Positions 36,810-44,150 of a stretch of DNA of 64,000 nt are shown piece by piece (positions within the stretch are counted from its first letter, which is position 1; the number at the start of each line of letters is the position of its first letter). The notes below the pieces were generated by a model. The model did not search any database, was not told the DNA's origin, and was given only the letters and a program-made list of their open reading frames with translations. The DNA is taken from positions 6,448,001 through 6,512,000 of the forward strand of contig NZ_CP159342.1 of the NCBI RefSeq assembly GCF_040499845.1. Reading direction: 5' to 3'. Source of the stretch: Micromonospora sp. CCTCC AA 2012012 (GTDB lineage: Bacteria > Actinomycetota > Actinomycetes > Mycobacteriales > Micromonosporaceae). The translations under genes were made by a program, and so were the position numbers.

Positions 36810-37489
36810 CCCGGGTCGGGCCGGCTCGCGTGCTGCCGGTGGTGACCCTCGGGCTGACCGCGCTCCTCTACTCGTCGTGGCTGCTCGGGCCGCTGCTCAA
36901 CCCGGCCATCGGCCTCGTCGACGGGTACGCCAGCGAGCTGGCCGCCCGCGACCAGCCGTACCACCTGGTCTTCGGCCTGGGTGACCTGGTGGCCGGGACG
37001 GTGGCCTCGGCGGTCGGTCTGGTGCTGGCCCGGCGCGACCGGCGGTGGTGGCGGCGGGCCTGGTGGGGGCTGCTCGTCTTCGGCGTGGCGACCGCCATGG
37101 ACGGGACGGTGAGCGCGATGGACTGCGCCCCCTCGGCGGAGGCGCGCTGCGCCCGGCTGGAGGAGCTGGGCGAGCTCTCCTGGCGGCACGAGTGGCACTC
37201 GCTCAGCTCGTCGGTGGCGATCGCCGGTGGGCTGCTGTCGCTGCTCGCCCTGCTGGTGGCCCTGCGCGGGGCCGGCGCGTCGTTCCGGTGGGGGCTGCTG
37301 GTGGCGGCGGTGCTGGCGGTCGGCACGGCGGGCACCCTGGTCGAGGTGTGGCACCCGGGCGCGGCGCTCGGCGCCTGGCAGCGGGTGCAGCTCGTCGGCC
37401 TGGCCGGGTGGCTGCTCCTCGCGGGCGTCGCCGCGTCCCGGGAGCGGCCGGTTGCGGACGGCCCGTCCCGGGGGTCGGGGAACCGGTGA
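36806..37489 (+). CDS. DUF998 family membrane protein
   Basis: 227-aa integral membrane protein with six predicted helices. Segments such as NPAIGLVDGYASELAARDQPYH between helix 1 and 2 and CAPSAEARCARLEE in a periplasmic loop are typical of DUF998; the two Cys of the loop could form a disulfide. Function unknown. It starts with GTG inside the lysX stop and ends overlapping the hydrolase gene, so three genes form one transcript with lysX. A role in lipid or envelope homeostasis is inferred from that context. Confidence 0.8.
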   Translation: MTRVGPARVLPVVTLGLTALLYSSWLLGPLLNPAIGLVDGYASELAARDQPYHLVFGLGDLVAGTVASAVGLVLARRDRRWWRRAWWGLLVFGVATAMDGTVSAMDCAPSAEARCARLEELGELSWRHEWHSLSSSVAIAGGLLSLLALLVALRGAGASFRWGLLVAAVLAVGTAGTLVEVWHPGAALGAWQRVQLVGLAGWLLLAGVAASRERPVADGPSRGSGNR

Positions 37490-38307
37490 CGGTGGACCGG
37501 CCGGTCGTGGTGCTCTGCGCCGGGATGGCCGAGGGCGCCGACACCTGGGACGCCCTGGTGCCGCTGCTGGCCGACACCCACCGGGTGGTCCGCTTCGACC
37601 GTCCCGGCCTGGGCGGGTCCGGCCCGGTGGGTCCGCCACCGACGCTGGCCGGCGAGGTGGCGCGGCTCGCCGCGTTGGTCGGGCGGGAGGTGGGGCGGCC
37701 GGTGCTGGTGGCGCACTCGGCGGCGGCCCTCCCGGCGGAGGCGTACGCCCGGACGCATCCGGACCGGTTGGCCGGGTTGGTGCTGGTCGACCCGAGCGTG
37801 GTGCCGGCGACGCCTGCGGCGGGGCGGTGCCGGGCGCGGCTGGCCCGACGGGTCGCCGCCCACCCGGCGGTGCCCGGCCGGGTCCTCGACCGCACCGGCC
37901 TCGCCCGGCTCGGCCCACCGGTCTGGCGGTGGGTACGCCGTCGTCGCGCCACCGACCCGCCGACGTCGGCGCTACGGGCGGCGGGGGAGCGTCGCTACGG
38001 GTCGGCGGCGGTGCTGCTGACGGTGCTGGTCGAGTGGTTGGCGTACCCGGCGATGGCCGCCGCCCTGGCGCGGCTGCGGCGGCGGAGCGCACCGCCGGTG
38101 GTGCCGGTGGTGGTGCTGACCGCCCTGGCCGACGTGCCCGGTCGGCGGGCGCGGGCCGCCTGGCGGGCCGGGCACGCGGCGCTGGCCCGGTCGTTCCCCG
38201 CCGGCCGGCAGGAGCTGCTGCCGGACGCCCGCCACCTGGTGCAGTGGGACGACCCGGAAGCGGTGCGCGCCGCGATCGTGGCCGTCGGGCGTGACACCGG
38301 GTCCTAG
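37486..38307 (+). CDS. Alpha/beta hydrolase
   Basis: 273 aa. The order of elements is that of the alpha/beta fold: VVLCAGMAEGADTWDALVP (oxyanion region), RFDRPGLGGSG, the nucleophile in VLVAHSAAALPAEAYA, an acidic residue at VLVDPS or TALADVP, and the catalytic His in LPDARHLVQWDDPEAV. The elbow is HSAAA rather than GxSxG, which is unusual for the family. GTG start in the DUF998 stop (GTGA). Substrate unknown; the lysX operon suggests lipid or ester chemistry at the membrane. Confidence 0.85.
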   Translation: MTVDRPVVVLCAGMAEGADTWDALVPLLADTHRVVRFDRPGLGGSGPVGPPPTLAGEVARLAALVGREVGRPVLVAHSAAALPAEAYARTHPDRLAGLVLVDPSVVPATPAAGRCRARLARRVAAHPAVPGRVLDRTGLARLGPPVWRWVRRRRATDPPTSALRAAGERRYGSAAVLLTVLVEWLAYPAMAAALARLRRRSAPPVVPVVVLTALADVPGRRARAAWRAGHAALARSFPAGRQELLPDARHLVQWDDPEAVRAAIVAVGRDTGS

Positions 38308-38316
38308 GCTGGTCGC

Positions 38317-38613
38317 GTGCCGGGGTTGCTGATGGCGGTGACGGGGCCGTGGGCGTACGCCCTCGCCCAGCTCACCGTGCTGGCCGACCGCCCGGTCGAG
38401 GTGCTCGCGGGCGCGGCGGTCGCTGCCGCGCTGCTGCTGGCGACGCTGCTCGCGTTCCGGGTGCGGGGGGTGCCGGGTGCGCCCCGGTCCGGACAGCGGG
38501 CCACCGCGCTGCGGGCGCGGGCCCGGGGCCGGCGGGTGCCGCGACAGGTGGATCCGGACGCCGCCGGCCGGCCGCGTCCCCGCGCACCCGGGCTGCGCCC
38601 CTCGGCCGCGTAG
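38317..38613 (+). CDS. DUF6412 small membrane protein
   Basis: 98 aa with two hydrophobic segments (about 3-22 and 28-48) and a very basic, Arg/Pro-rich C-terminus (RQRATALRARARGRRVPRQ-like). This matches the small DUF6412 proteins typically encoded directly before a second YidC paralogue in actinomycetes. GTG start nine bases past the hydrolase stop. Probably works with the YidC-like protein as an accessory factor; that is inference from gene order. Confidence 0.7.
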   Translation: MPGLLMAVTGPWAYALAQLTVLADRPVEVLAGAAVAAALLLATLLAFRVRGVPGAPRSGQRATALRARARGRRVPRQVDPDAAGRPRPRAPGLRPSAA

Positions 38614-38646
38614 CGCCCGCCGCGCGGCCGATTCCGTCGTCCTTTC

Positions 38647-38678
38647 GTCCCGTCGGGACAGGCTGTCCCGGTCGGGAC
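38647..38678 (+). promoter_or_regulatory. Two tandem GTCCCG/CGGGAC palindromes before the yidC-like gene
   Basis: GTCCCG-T-CGGGAC (38647-38659) and GTCCCG-GT-CGGGAC (38665-38678) lie 18 bp apart and 29 bp before the ATG at 38707. A tandem pair of this quality looks like an operator for a dimeric repressor rather than a terminator. Confidence 0.5.
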
Positions 38679-38706
38679 CTCCGGAATCGGACCGAGGGGT
38701 CTTCCC

Positions 38707-39450
38707 ATGCTCGCCTTCGCACCACTGCACGCCGCGGTCTCCGCCGCGGGTTCCGTCGTCACCTGGCTCGCCGACACGCTGACCCCGCTGAGCGGCGGGG
38801 CGGCCACGGCCGCCGCCATCGTCCTGTTCACCATCGGGGTCCGGCTGCTGATCTCCCCGCTCACCCTCGCGCAGGTCCGGGGCGAGCGGCGGCGTGCGGC
38901 GCTCGCCCCGCAGGTACGCGACCTCCAGCGCCGGCACGCCGACGACCCGGCGACCCTCCAGCGGGAGCTGTTCGCGCTCTACCGGCAGGCCGGGGCCAGC
39001 CCCGTCGCCGGCTGTCTGCCGGCGCTGCTCCAGGCGCCGTTCTTCCTGGTCATGTACCGGCTCTTCGCCACCGGCGACGGCCATCCCGGGCTGCTGGCGG
39101 GCCGGCTGGCGGGGGTGCCGCTGGGCTGGCACCTCGGTGACGGGCTGACCGGTCCGGTGCTGGCGGTGTTCGGGGTGCTGCTGGCGGCGCTGCTCGCCCT
39201 GGCCTGGTACTCGTCGCTGCGGGCCCGACGGGCGGCGCGGGCCACCGGCACCCTGGCCGGTACGCCCACCGAGGGGCCGGGGGCGGCCACCCTGGGGTGG
39301 CTGGTGCCGCTGCTGCCGTTCACGACGGTGCTCGTCGCGCTGGTGGTGCCGCTGGCGGCGGTGATCTACCTGGTCACCACCACCGCGTGGACGGCGCTGG
39401 AGCAGGTGGCGTTGCGCCGGCCGCAGCCCGCACGCATCGACGAACGTTGA
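38707..39450 (+). CDS. YidC/Oxa1-family membrane protein insertase (second paralogue)
   Basis: 247 aa. Five membrane spans: an N-terminal one, IVLFTIGVRLLISPLTLAQVRGE with the conserved Arg of the hydrophilic groove, and later spans; the cytoplasmic hairpin RRRAALAPQVRDLQRRHADDP and GCLPALLQAPFFLVMYRLF are diagnostic. It is short, lacks the basic C-terminal tail of housekeeping YidC and is not near rnpA/dnaA, so it is an accessory insertase. Its expression may be controlled by the palindromes at 38647-38678. Its TGA overlaps the -35 of the next gene. Confidence 0.85.
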   Translation: MLAFAPLHAAVSAAGSVVTWLADTLTPLSGGAATAAAIVLFTIGVRLLISPLTLAQVRGERRRAALAPQVRDLQRRHADDPATLQRELFALYRQAGASPVAGCLPALLQAPFFLVMYRLFATGDGHPGLLAGRLAGVPLGWHLGDGLTGPVLAVFGVLLAALLALAWYSSLRARRAARATGTLAGTPTEGPGAATLGWLVPLLPFTTVLVALVVPLAAVIYLVTTTAWTALEQVALRRPQPARIDER

Positions 39451-39475
39451 CAAGTGCCCGCCGGGCGCGTAGAAA
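39447..39475 (+). promoter_or_regulatory. Consensus promoter of the GH16 gene
   Basis: TTGACA (39447-39452), 17-nt spacer, TAGAAA (39470-39475). This is the best housekeeping-type promoter I found in the window. The predicted start point falls at about 39482, next to the operator palindrome. Confidence 0.7.
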
Positions 39476-39483
39476 ACGCTGGC

Positions 39484-39497
39484 AGAGAGCGCTCTCT
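39484..39497 (+). promoter_or_regulatory. LacI-type operator of the GH16 gene
   Basis: Perfect 14-bp palindrome AGAGAGC-GCTCTCT with the central GC of LacI/GalR-family sites (CebR-like core GAGCGCTC). It covers the predicted transcription start, so a LacI-type regulator should repress the gene until an oligosaccharide inducer is present. Confidence 0.65.
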
Positions 39498-39526
39498 CGA
39501 TCCCGTCCCCGCAGAGAGGCACCCCG

Positions 39527-40951
39527 ATGAGCCCTGTCCCGGCGGCGTCCGCCGCCCCGTCCGTCGTGCCCCGGTCCCGTCGCCGGCTCGCCCTGGCCGC
39601 GACCGTGGTCGCCACCACCACCGCACTGGCCGCCGTGTCGATGACCGCACACGCCGCCGTCCCGGCGCCGCCCGCCGGCTGGAACCTGATGTGGAGCGAC
39701 GACTTCACCGGTGCGGCCGGCACCCTGCCGTCCTCGACCAACTGGATCATCGACACCGGCACCAGCTATCCGGGCGGCCCGGCGAACTGGGGCACCGGCG
39801 AGATCCAGACGTACACCTCGAGCACCGCCAACCTCGCCCACGACGGCGCCGGCAACCTGCGGATCACGCCGCTCAAGGACGGCGCCGGGCGGTGGACCTC
39901 GGCCCGGATCGAGACGGTCCGTGCCGACTTCAAGCCGCCGGCCGGTGGCGTGCTCGCGATCGAGGGCCGGATCCAGATGCCGAACGTCACCGGGGCGGAG
40001 GCGGCCGGCTACTGGCCGGCGTTCTGGTCGCTCGGCTCGCCCTACCGGGGCAACTACCAGAACTGGCCGGGCGTCGGTGAGATCGACGTGATGGAGAACG
40101 TCAACGGCCTCAACCAGGTCTGGGGCACGCTGCACTGCGGCGTGGCGCCGGGCGGTCCGTGCAACGAGTTCAACGGCCTGGGCAACACCCGGGCCTGCCC
40201 CGGCAGCACCTGCCAGTCCGCGTTCCACACCTACCGCACCGAGTGGGACGCCTCGGTCAGCCCGCAGCAGCTGCGCTGGTACGTCGACGGGCAGCTCTTC
40301 CACACCGTCAGCCAGAGCCAGGTCGGCGAGCCGTACTGGACCCAGATGACCGGCCACGGCGGATACTTCCTGCTGCTCAACGTCGCGATGGGCGGGTCGT
40401 TCCCGAACGGCGTCGCGGGCTACACCACGCCGACCGCGTCCACCGTCTCCGGCCGGCCGATGCTGGTCGACTACGTGGCGGTCTACCGCAAGGGCGGCGG
40501 CACGAGCCCGAGCCCGACCGCCACGACCGCGCCGCCCGGCGGCACCACTGACGCGTACGGGACCATCCAGGCCGAGGCGTTCAGCGCCCAGAACGGGGTG
40601 GTCGTCGAGGCGTGCGCCGAGGGCGGGCAGGACATCGGCTACCTGCGCAACGGCGACTGGGCCCGGTACGACAACGTGGACTTCGGCGGCACCCCGCCGC
40701 GGGACTTCCTGGCCCGGGTCGCCTCCGGCGCGCCGGCCGGCGTGAGCGGGCTGGTCGAGGTGCGGGTGGACAGCCCGACCGCCACGCCGATCGGCAGCTT
40801 CGCCCTCGCCAACACCGGCGGCTGGCAGAGCTGGACCTCGGTGCCGGGCAACGTCGCCGCGGTGACCGGCCGGCACTCGGTCTATCTCACCTTCACCAGC
40901 GGCCAGTCCGGCGACTTCGTCAACGTCAACTGGTTCACCTTCCGCCACTGA
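39527..40951 (+). CDS. Secreted GH16 glucanase with C-terminal CBM6
   Basis: 474 aa. A signal peptide with twin Arg (RSRRRLALAATVV) ends after residue 43 (AHAAVPAP). The GH16 domain (about 48-322) carries the catalytic GEIDVMENV (nucleophile and acid/base Glu near 184-189) in the beta-bulge form of laminarinases. A Ser/Pro/Thr linker (GTSPSPTATTAPPGG) leads to a CBM6 (about 345-474) with QAEAF, GGQDIGYLRNGDWARYDNVDF. It hydrolyses beta-1,3- or mixed-linked glucans outside the cell. Promoter with LacI-type operator upstream indicates substrate induction. Confidence 0.92.
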   Translation: MSPVPAASAAPSVVPRSRRRLALAATVVATTTALAAVSMTAHAAVPAPPAGWNLMWSDDFTGAAGTLPSSTNWIIDTGTSYPGGPANWGTGEIQTYTSSTANLAHDGAGNLRITPLKDGAGRWTSARIETVRADFKPPAGGVLAIEGRIQMPNVTGAEAAGYWPAFWSLGSPYRGNYQNWPGVGEIDVMENVNGLNQVWGTLHCGVAPGGPCNEFNGLGNTRACPGSTCQSAFHTYRTEWDASVSPQQLRWYVDGQLFHTVSQSQVGEPYWTQMTGHGGYFLLLNVAMGGSFPNGVAGYTTPTASTVSGRPMLVDYVAVYRKGGGTSPSPTATTAPPGGTTDAYGTIQAEAFSAQNGVVVEACAEGGQDIGYLRNGDWARYDNVDFGGTPPRDFLARVASGAPAGVSGLVEVRVDSPTATPIGSFALANTGGWQSWTSVPGNVAAVTGRHSVYLTFTSGQSGDFVNVNWFTFRH

Positions 40952-40968
40952 GGCCGCCGTCCCCAGCC

Positions 40969-41009
40969 GGGGCTCCCTCTCGCCGCCGTCGGGCGCGGGA
41001 GGGAGCCCC
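40969..41009 (+). terminator. Terminator of the GH16 gene
   Basis: GGGGCTCCCTC (40969-40979) pairs with GAGGGAGCCCC (40999-41009) around a 19-nt GC-rich loop, 17 bp past the GH16 stop. Confidence 0.78.
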
Positions 41010-41029
41010 GTTCCATTGCCCGCACCCCC

Positions 41030-41058
41030 TGGACAGAAATAGTTAACAGTCTTAATAA
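41030..41058 (+). promoter_or_regulatory. Promoter of the GH18 gene with TTAA-symmetric element
   Basis: TGGACA (41030-41035), 17-nt spacer, TAATAA (41053-41058). The spacer and -10 contain TTAA-CAGTC-TTAA (41043-41055), an AT-rich symmetric motif conspicuous in this GC background and a possible operator. It lacks the DasR-type palindrome usual for chitin regulon genes. Confidence 0.55.
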
Positions 41059-41122
41059 TGAGCGCGGACGTCGACGGTTGTGGATGTCCACCCCCCACCA
41101 CGTCAGGTCCCTGGAGGCCACC

Positions 41123-42688
41123 GTGACACTCCGCCGTACCCGCGTGGCGACCTTCGCCGCCGCGCTCGCCGCCGCGCTGGTCGCGGCCACCGTCGTGGCC
41201 GCGCCACCGGCCTCGGCCGCCACCGCCGCCTTCGTCCGCACCTCCACCTGGAGCAGCGGGTACGAGGCGAAGTTCACCGTCACCAACGACACCGCGGCCG
41301 GCATCTCCTCGTGGAACGTCCAGTTCGACCTGCCCGCCGGCAGCGCCGTCGGCTCGTTCTGGGACGCCCAGCTCAGCACCGCCGGTAAGCACGTCACCGC
41401 CGTCAACCAGTCCTGGAACGGCACCCTCGCCCCGGGCGCCAGCACCACCTTCGGCTTCATCGTCAGCGGCACCGGCGACCCGACCAACTGCACCGTCAAC
41501 GGCGGCTCCTGCACCGGCGGCGGTGGGGGCAACCCGTCCGCCCCGGCCACCCCGGGCGGCCTGCGGGTCACCGGCACCACCAGCTCCTCGGTCTCGCTGG
41601 CCTGGAACGCCGTCTCCGGCACGGTCACCGGCTACCGGGTCTACGAGGGCGGCACCGTGAAGGCCACCGGCACCGGCACCTCGGCCACCCTCTCCGGCCT
41701 GGCCGCCTGCTCGGCGCACAGCTACACCGTCACCGCGTACAACGCCAGTGGCGAGTCGGCGAAGTCGGCGCCGGTGTCGGCGAGCACCACCGGCTGCACC
41801 GGCGGCGGCACCGGGGCGATGGCCGCCGCGCCCTACCTCTACCCGGGCTGGGGTGACCCGCCCGCGCCGTCGACCGTGATGGGGGCGACCGGGGTCAAGT
41901 GGTTCACCATCGCGTTCGTGCTCTCCGGCGGCGGCTGCACGCCGGCCTGGGACGGCACCGGCCCGCTCGCCGGCAGCACCTGGGCCAGCACCATCGCGGC
42001 GGTCCGGGCGGCCGGGGGTGACGTGATCCCGTCGTTCGGCGGCTGGAGCGGCAACAAGCTCGGCCCGAACTGCGCGTCGTCGGCCGCCCTCGCCGGGGCG
42101 TACCAACAGGTGATCAACGCGTACGGGCTGAAGGCCATCGACATCGACATCGAGAACAGCGACGAGTTCGAGAACGAGGTGGTCCAGGACCGGATCCTCG
42201 GCGCGCTGAAGATCGTCAAGCAGAACAACCCGGGCCTGCGGACGATCGTCACCTTCGGCACCTCGACCACCGGCCCGTCCTACTACGGCACCCGCCTGAT
42301 CAACCAGGCCGCCGCGCTGGGCGCCAACATCGACACCTTCACGATCATGCCGTTCGACTTCGGCGGCGGCGCGAACATGTACCAGAGCACGGTGAACGCG
42401 GCCGAGGGGCTGAAGAACGCGCTGAAGACCGCCTTCGGCTGGTCCGACGCCACCGCGTACGCGCACATGGGCATCTCCGGCATGAACGGCCTCTCCGACC
42501 AGCAGGAGCTGACCTCGCCGGCCACCTGGACGCAGATCCGGGACTGGGCCAAGGCCCGGTCGCTGTCCCGGTTCACGTTCTGGTCGGTCAACCGAGACCG
42601 GCCCTGCGCGGGCGGGGGAGTGGTCTCCAACTGCTCCGGCATCGCCCAGAACACCTGGGAGTTCACCTCGATCACCGCGCAGTACTGA
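41123..42688 (+). CDS. Secreted chitinase: CBM2-FN3-GH18
   Basis: 521 aa. Signal peptide about 1-34 (cleaved after PASAA), CBM2 about 36-130 (FVRTSTWSSGYEAKFTVTN, WNVQFDLPAG, TFGFIVSGTG, closing Cys), a Gly linker, an FN3 domain about 143-225 and a GH18 domain about 235-520. The catalytic motif is GLKAIDIDIEN, ending in the proton-donor Glu near 345; substrate assistance is typical of GH18. The short GH18 without the usual insertion suggests an endo-acting enzyme of the ChiC/ChiD-like bacterial group. GTG start with CTGGAGG upstream. It degrades chitin extracellularly. Confidence 0.92.
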   Translation: MTLRRTRVATFAAALAAALVAATVVAAPPASAATAAFVRTSTWSSGYEAKFTVTNDTAAGISSWNVQFDLPAGSAVGSFWDAQLSTAGKHVTAVNQSWNGTLAPGASTTFGFIVSGTGDPTNCTVNGGSCTGGGGGNPSAPATPGGLRVTGTTSSSVSLAWNAVSGTVTGYRVYEGGTVKATGTGTSATLSGLAACSAHSYTVTAYNASGESAKSAPVSASTTGCTGGGTGAMAAAPYLYPGWGDPPAPSTVMGATGVKWFTIAFVLSGGGCTPAWDGTGPLAGSTWASTIAAVRAAGGDVIPSFGGWSGNKLGPNCASSAALAGAYQQVINAYGLKAIDIDIENSDEFENEVVQDRILGALKIVKQNNPGLRTIVTFGTSTTGPSYYGTRLINQAAALGANIDTFTIMPFDFGGGANMYQSTVNAAEGLKNALKTAFGWSDATAYAHMGISGMNGLSDQQELTSPATWTQIRDWAKARSLSRFTFWSVNRDRPCAGGGVVSNCSGIAQNTWEFTSITAQY

Positions 42689-42703
42689 GCGGCGGCGTCG
42701 CGG

Positions 42704-43375
42704 TCAGCGACCGGCGGTCACCGACTGCCGGTCGCGCCGCGCGCGGCGCTTGCGGATCTTCTTGGCCACCCAGCTGACGATCATGATGCCGAAGACCACG
42801 AAGATCGCGTAGTTGAACCAGCTGCTGTACCGGTCGACCTGCTCCCACTGCGAGCCCAGGGCGAAGCCGAGCCCGACGATCAACGCGTTCCACACCCCGC
42901 TGCCCAGCGTGGTGAGCAGGACGAACTCGCCCAGCGGCATGCGGTTCGCCCCGGCCGGGATGGAGACCAGACTGCGGACCACCGGCACCACCCGGCCGAT
43001 CAGCACCGCCCACCGGCCGTGCCGCTCGAACCAGCGGTCGGCCTGCTCCAGGTCGTCCCGGTCCACCAGCGGGATGTGGTCCAACCAGCGCTTCAGCCGC
43101 TCCTCACCCAGCGCCGCGCCGAGCCAGTAGAGCACCAGTGCGCCGAGCAGGGAGCCGGCGGTGGCGGCGAGCACGATCAGCACCACGTTGAACCGGCCCT
43201 GCGACGACAGGTAACCGGCCATCGCCAGCACGATCTCGCTCGGAATCGGCGGGACGATGCTCTCCAGGGCGACCAGCAGGGCCACCCCGACCGCGCCCAG
43301 CGAGTCGATGACGCTCGCCACCCAGCCGGTCAGCCCGGTGAACTGGTGCGGGTCGACGTTCTGGGCGAGGGCCAT
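42704..43375 (-). CDS. DedA family membrane protein
   Basis: 223 aa. ALESIVPPIPSEIVLAMAGYL near the N-terminus and GRVVPVVRSLVSIPAGANRM (conserved Arg and Pro needed for transport) identify the DedA/Tvp38 family. Five or six membrane helices and a basic C-terminus. DedA proteins act in lipid-carrier recycling (undecaprenyl phosphate flipping) and envelope homeostasis. ATG at 43375 with GGAAAGG upstream. Convergent with the chitinase gene. Confidence 0.92.
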   Translation of the reverse strand: MALAQNVDPHQFTGLTGWVASVIDSLGAVGVALLVALESIVPPIPSEIVLAMAGYLSSQGRFNVVLIVLAATAGSLLGALVLYWLGAALGEERLKRWLDHIPLVDRDDLEQADRWFERHGRWAVLIGRVVPVVRSLVSIPAGANRMPLGEFVLLTTLGSGVWNALIVGLGFALGSQWEQVDRYSSWFNYAIFVVFGIMIVSWVAKKIRKRRARRDRQSVTAGR

Positions 43376-43469
43376 GAGCTGCCTTTCCGTCGGGTCGGCG
43401 GGATCGAACGGTGGTACCCCGGCAGCGGCGGGTCACACCTGCCGGTGACCGGTCCCACTGGTCGGCCGC

Positions 43470-44069
43470 TCAGTCCCCGGGATGCAGCGCCTCGTCGGCC
43501 GGACCGACCCGCCAGCCGGTGAACCGGACCACCAGCCCGCCCCGGCTGGGTGAGCAGCAGAACGGCCCGGCCGACGCCTCGGCCGCCGGGTCCAGCGGGG
43601 CGAGCCGGACCAGCCGCCACGGCTGGCCGCCCGCCCGGGCCCGTACGGTCAGCGCGTCGCCGGCCCGGCTCACCCGGACCGTCACCTCCCGCCCCGACCA
43701 CTCCGGCACCGGGGCCACCGACCAGTCCGACACCTCCCGGGTGACCACCGCGCCGAGCTGCGGCTGCCCGTCGCTGACCTCCACGCCCGCCTTGGTCCAC
43801 TGCCGCTCGTCCACCCGGACCAGCACCCCGGCCTGGTCGAACTGCGCCGCGTAGTCCAGCCGGAAGCTCACCTCGACCGCGCTGCCCACCGGGAACGGGG
43901 CGAGCAGCGCCGACGCGTCGTCGTGCACGAAGCCGTAGCTGGTCCGCCGCCACAGGTCACTGCCCTCGCGCGGCTCGACGAGCAGCCCGTCGGCGGACTC
44001 CTGCGTCCGGACCGGCGGGTGGAGCCAGGTGCCGGTGGACCAGTCGACGGGGTGGGTGTCCGCGCTCAT
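43470..44069 (-). CDS. DUF1349 concanavalin A-like protein
   Basis: 199 aa, soluble. The beta-strand pattern with WLHPPVRTQESADGLLVEPREGSDLWRRTSYGF, DQAGVLVRVDERQWTKAGVE and GPFCCSPSRGGLVVRFTGWRVG is that of DUF1349 proteins (yeast YSP/regulation-of-enolase type), which have a concanavalin-like fold. Function unknown; carbohydrate binding is possible. It is divergent from the GH13 gene with only 81 bp between starts, so shared regulation is likely. No obvious ribosome site at the ATG; the mRNA could be leaderless. Confidence 0.8.
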   Translation of the reverse strand: MSADTHPVDWSTGTWLHPPVRTQESADGLLVEPREGSDLWRRTSYGFVHDDASALLAPFPVGSAVEVSFRLDYAAQFDQAGVLVRVDERQWTKAGVEVSDGQPQLGAVVTREVSDWSVAPVPEWSGREVTVRVSRAGDALTVRARAGGQPWRLVRLAPLDPAAEASAGPFCCSPSRGGLVVRFTGWRVGPADEALHPGD

Positions 44070-44150
44070 GCCGGCACCGTACCCCGGGGTCGGCGGACGT
44101 GCGGCGGTCTCGGGTTTGCCGCGAGCGGCGAGCGGAGAAGTTAGCCGGGC

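Noticed and set aside
39374..42466. 1,030-codon minus-strand frame across the GH16 and GH18 genes
   Set aside because: It runs across two clear secreted enzymes and a terminator and encodes low-complexity Gly/Arg/Ala sequence.
39527..42688. Polysaccharide utilisation cluster
   Set aside because: The two secreted hydrolases have separate promoters and a terminator between them, and no transporter or regulator gene lies nearby.
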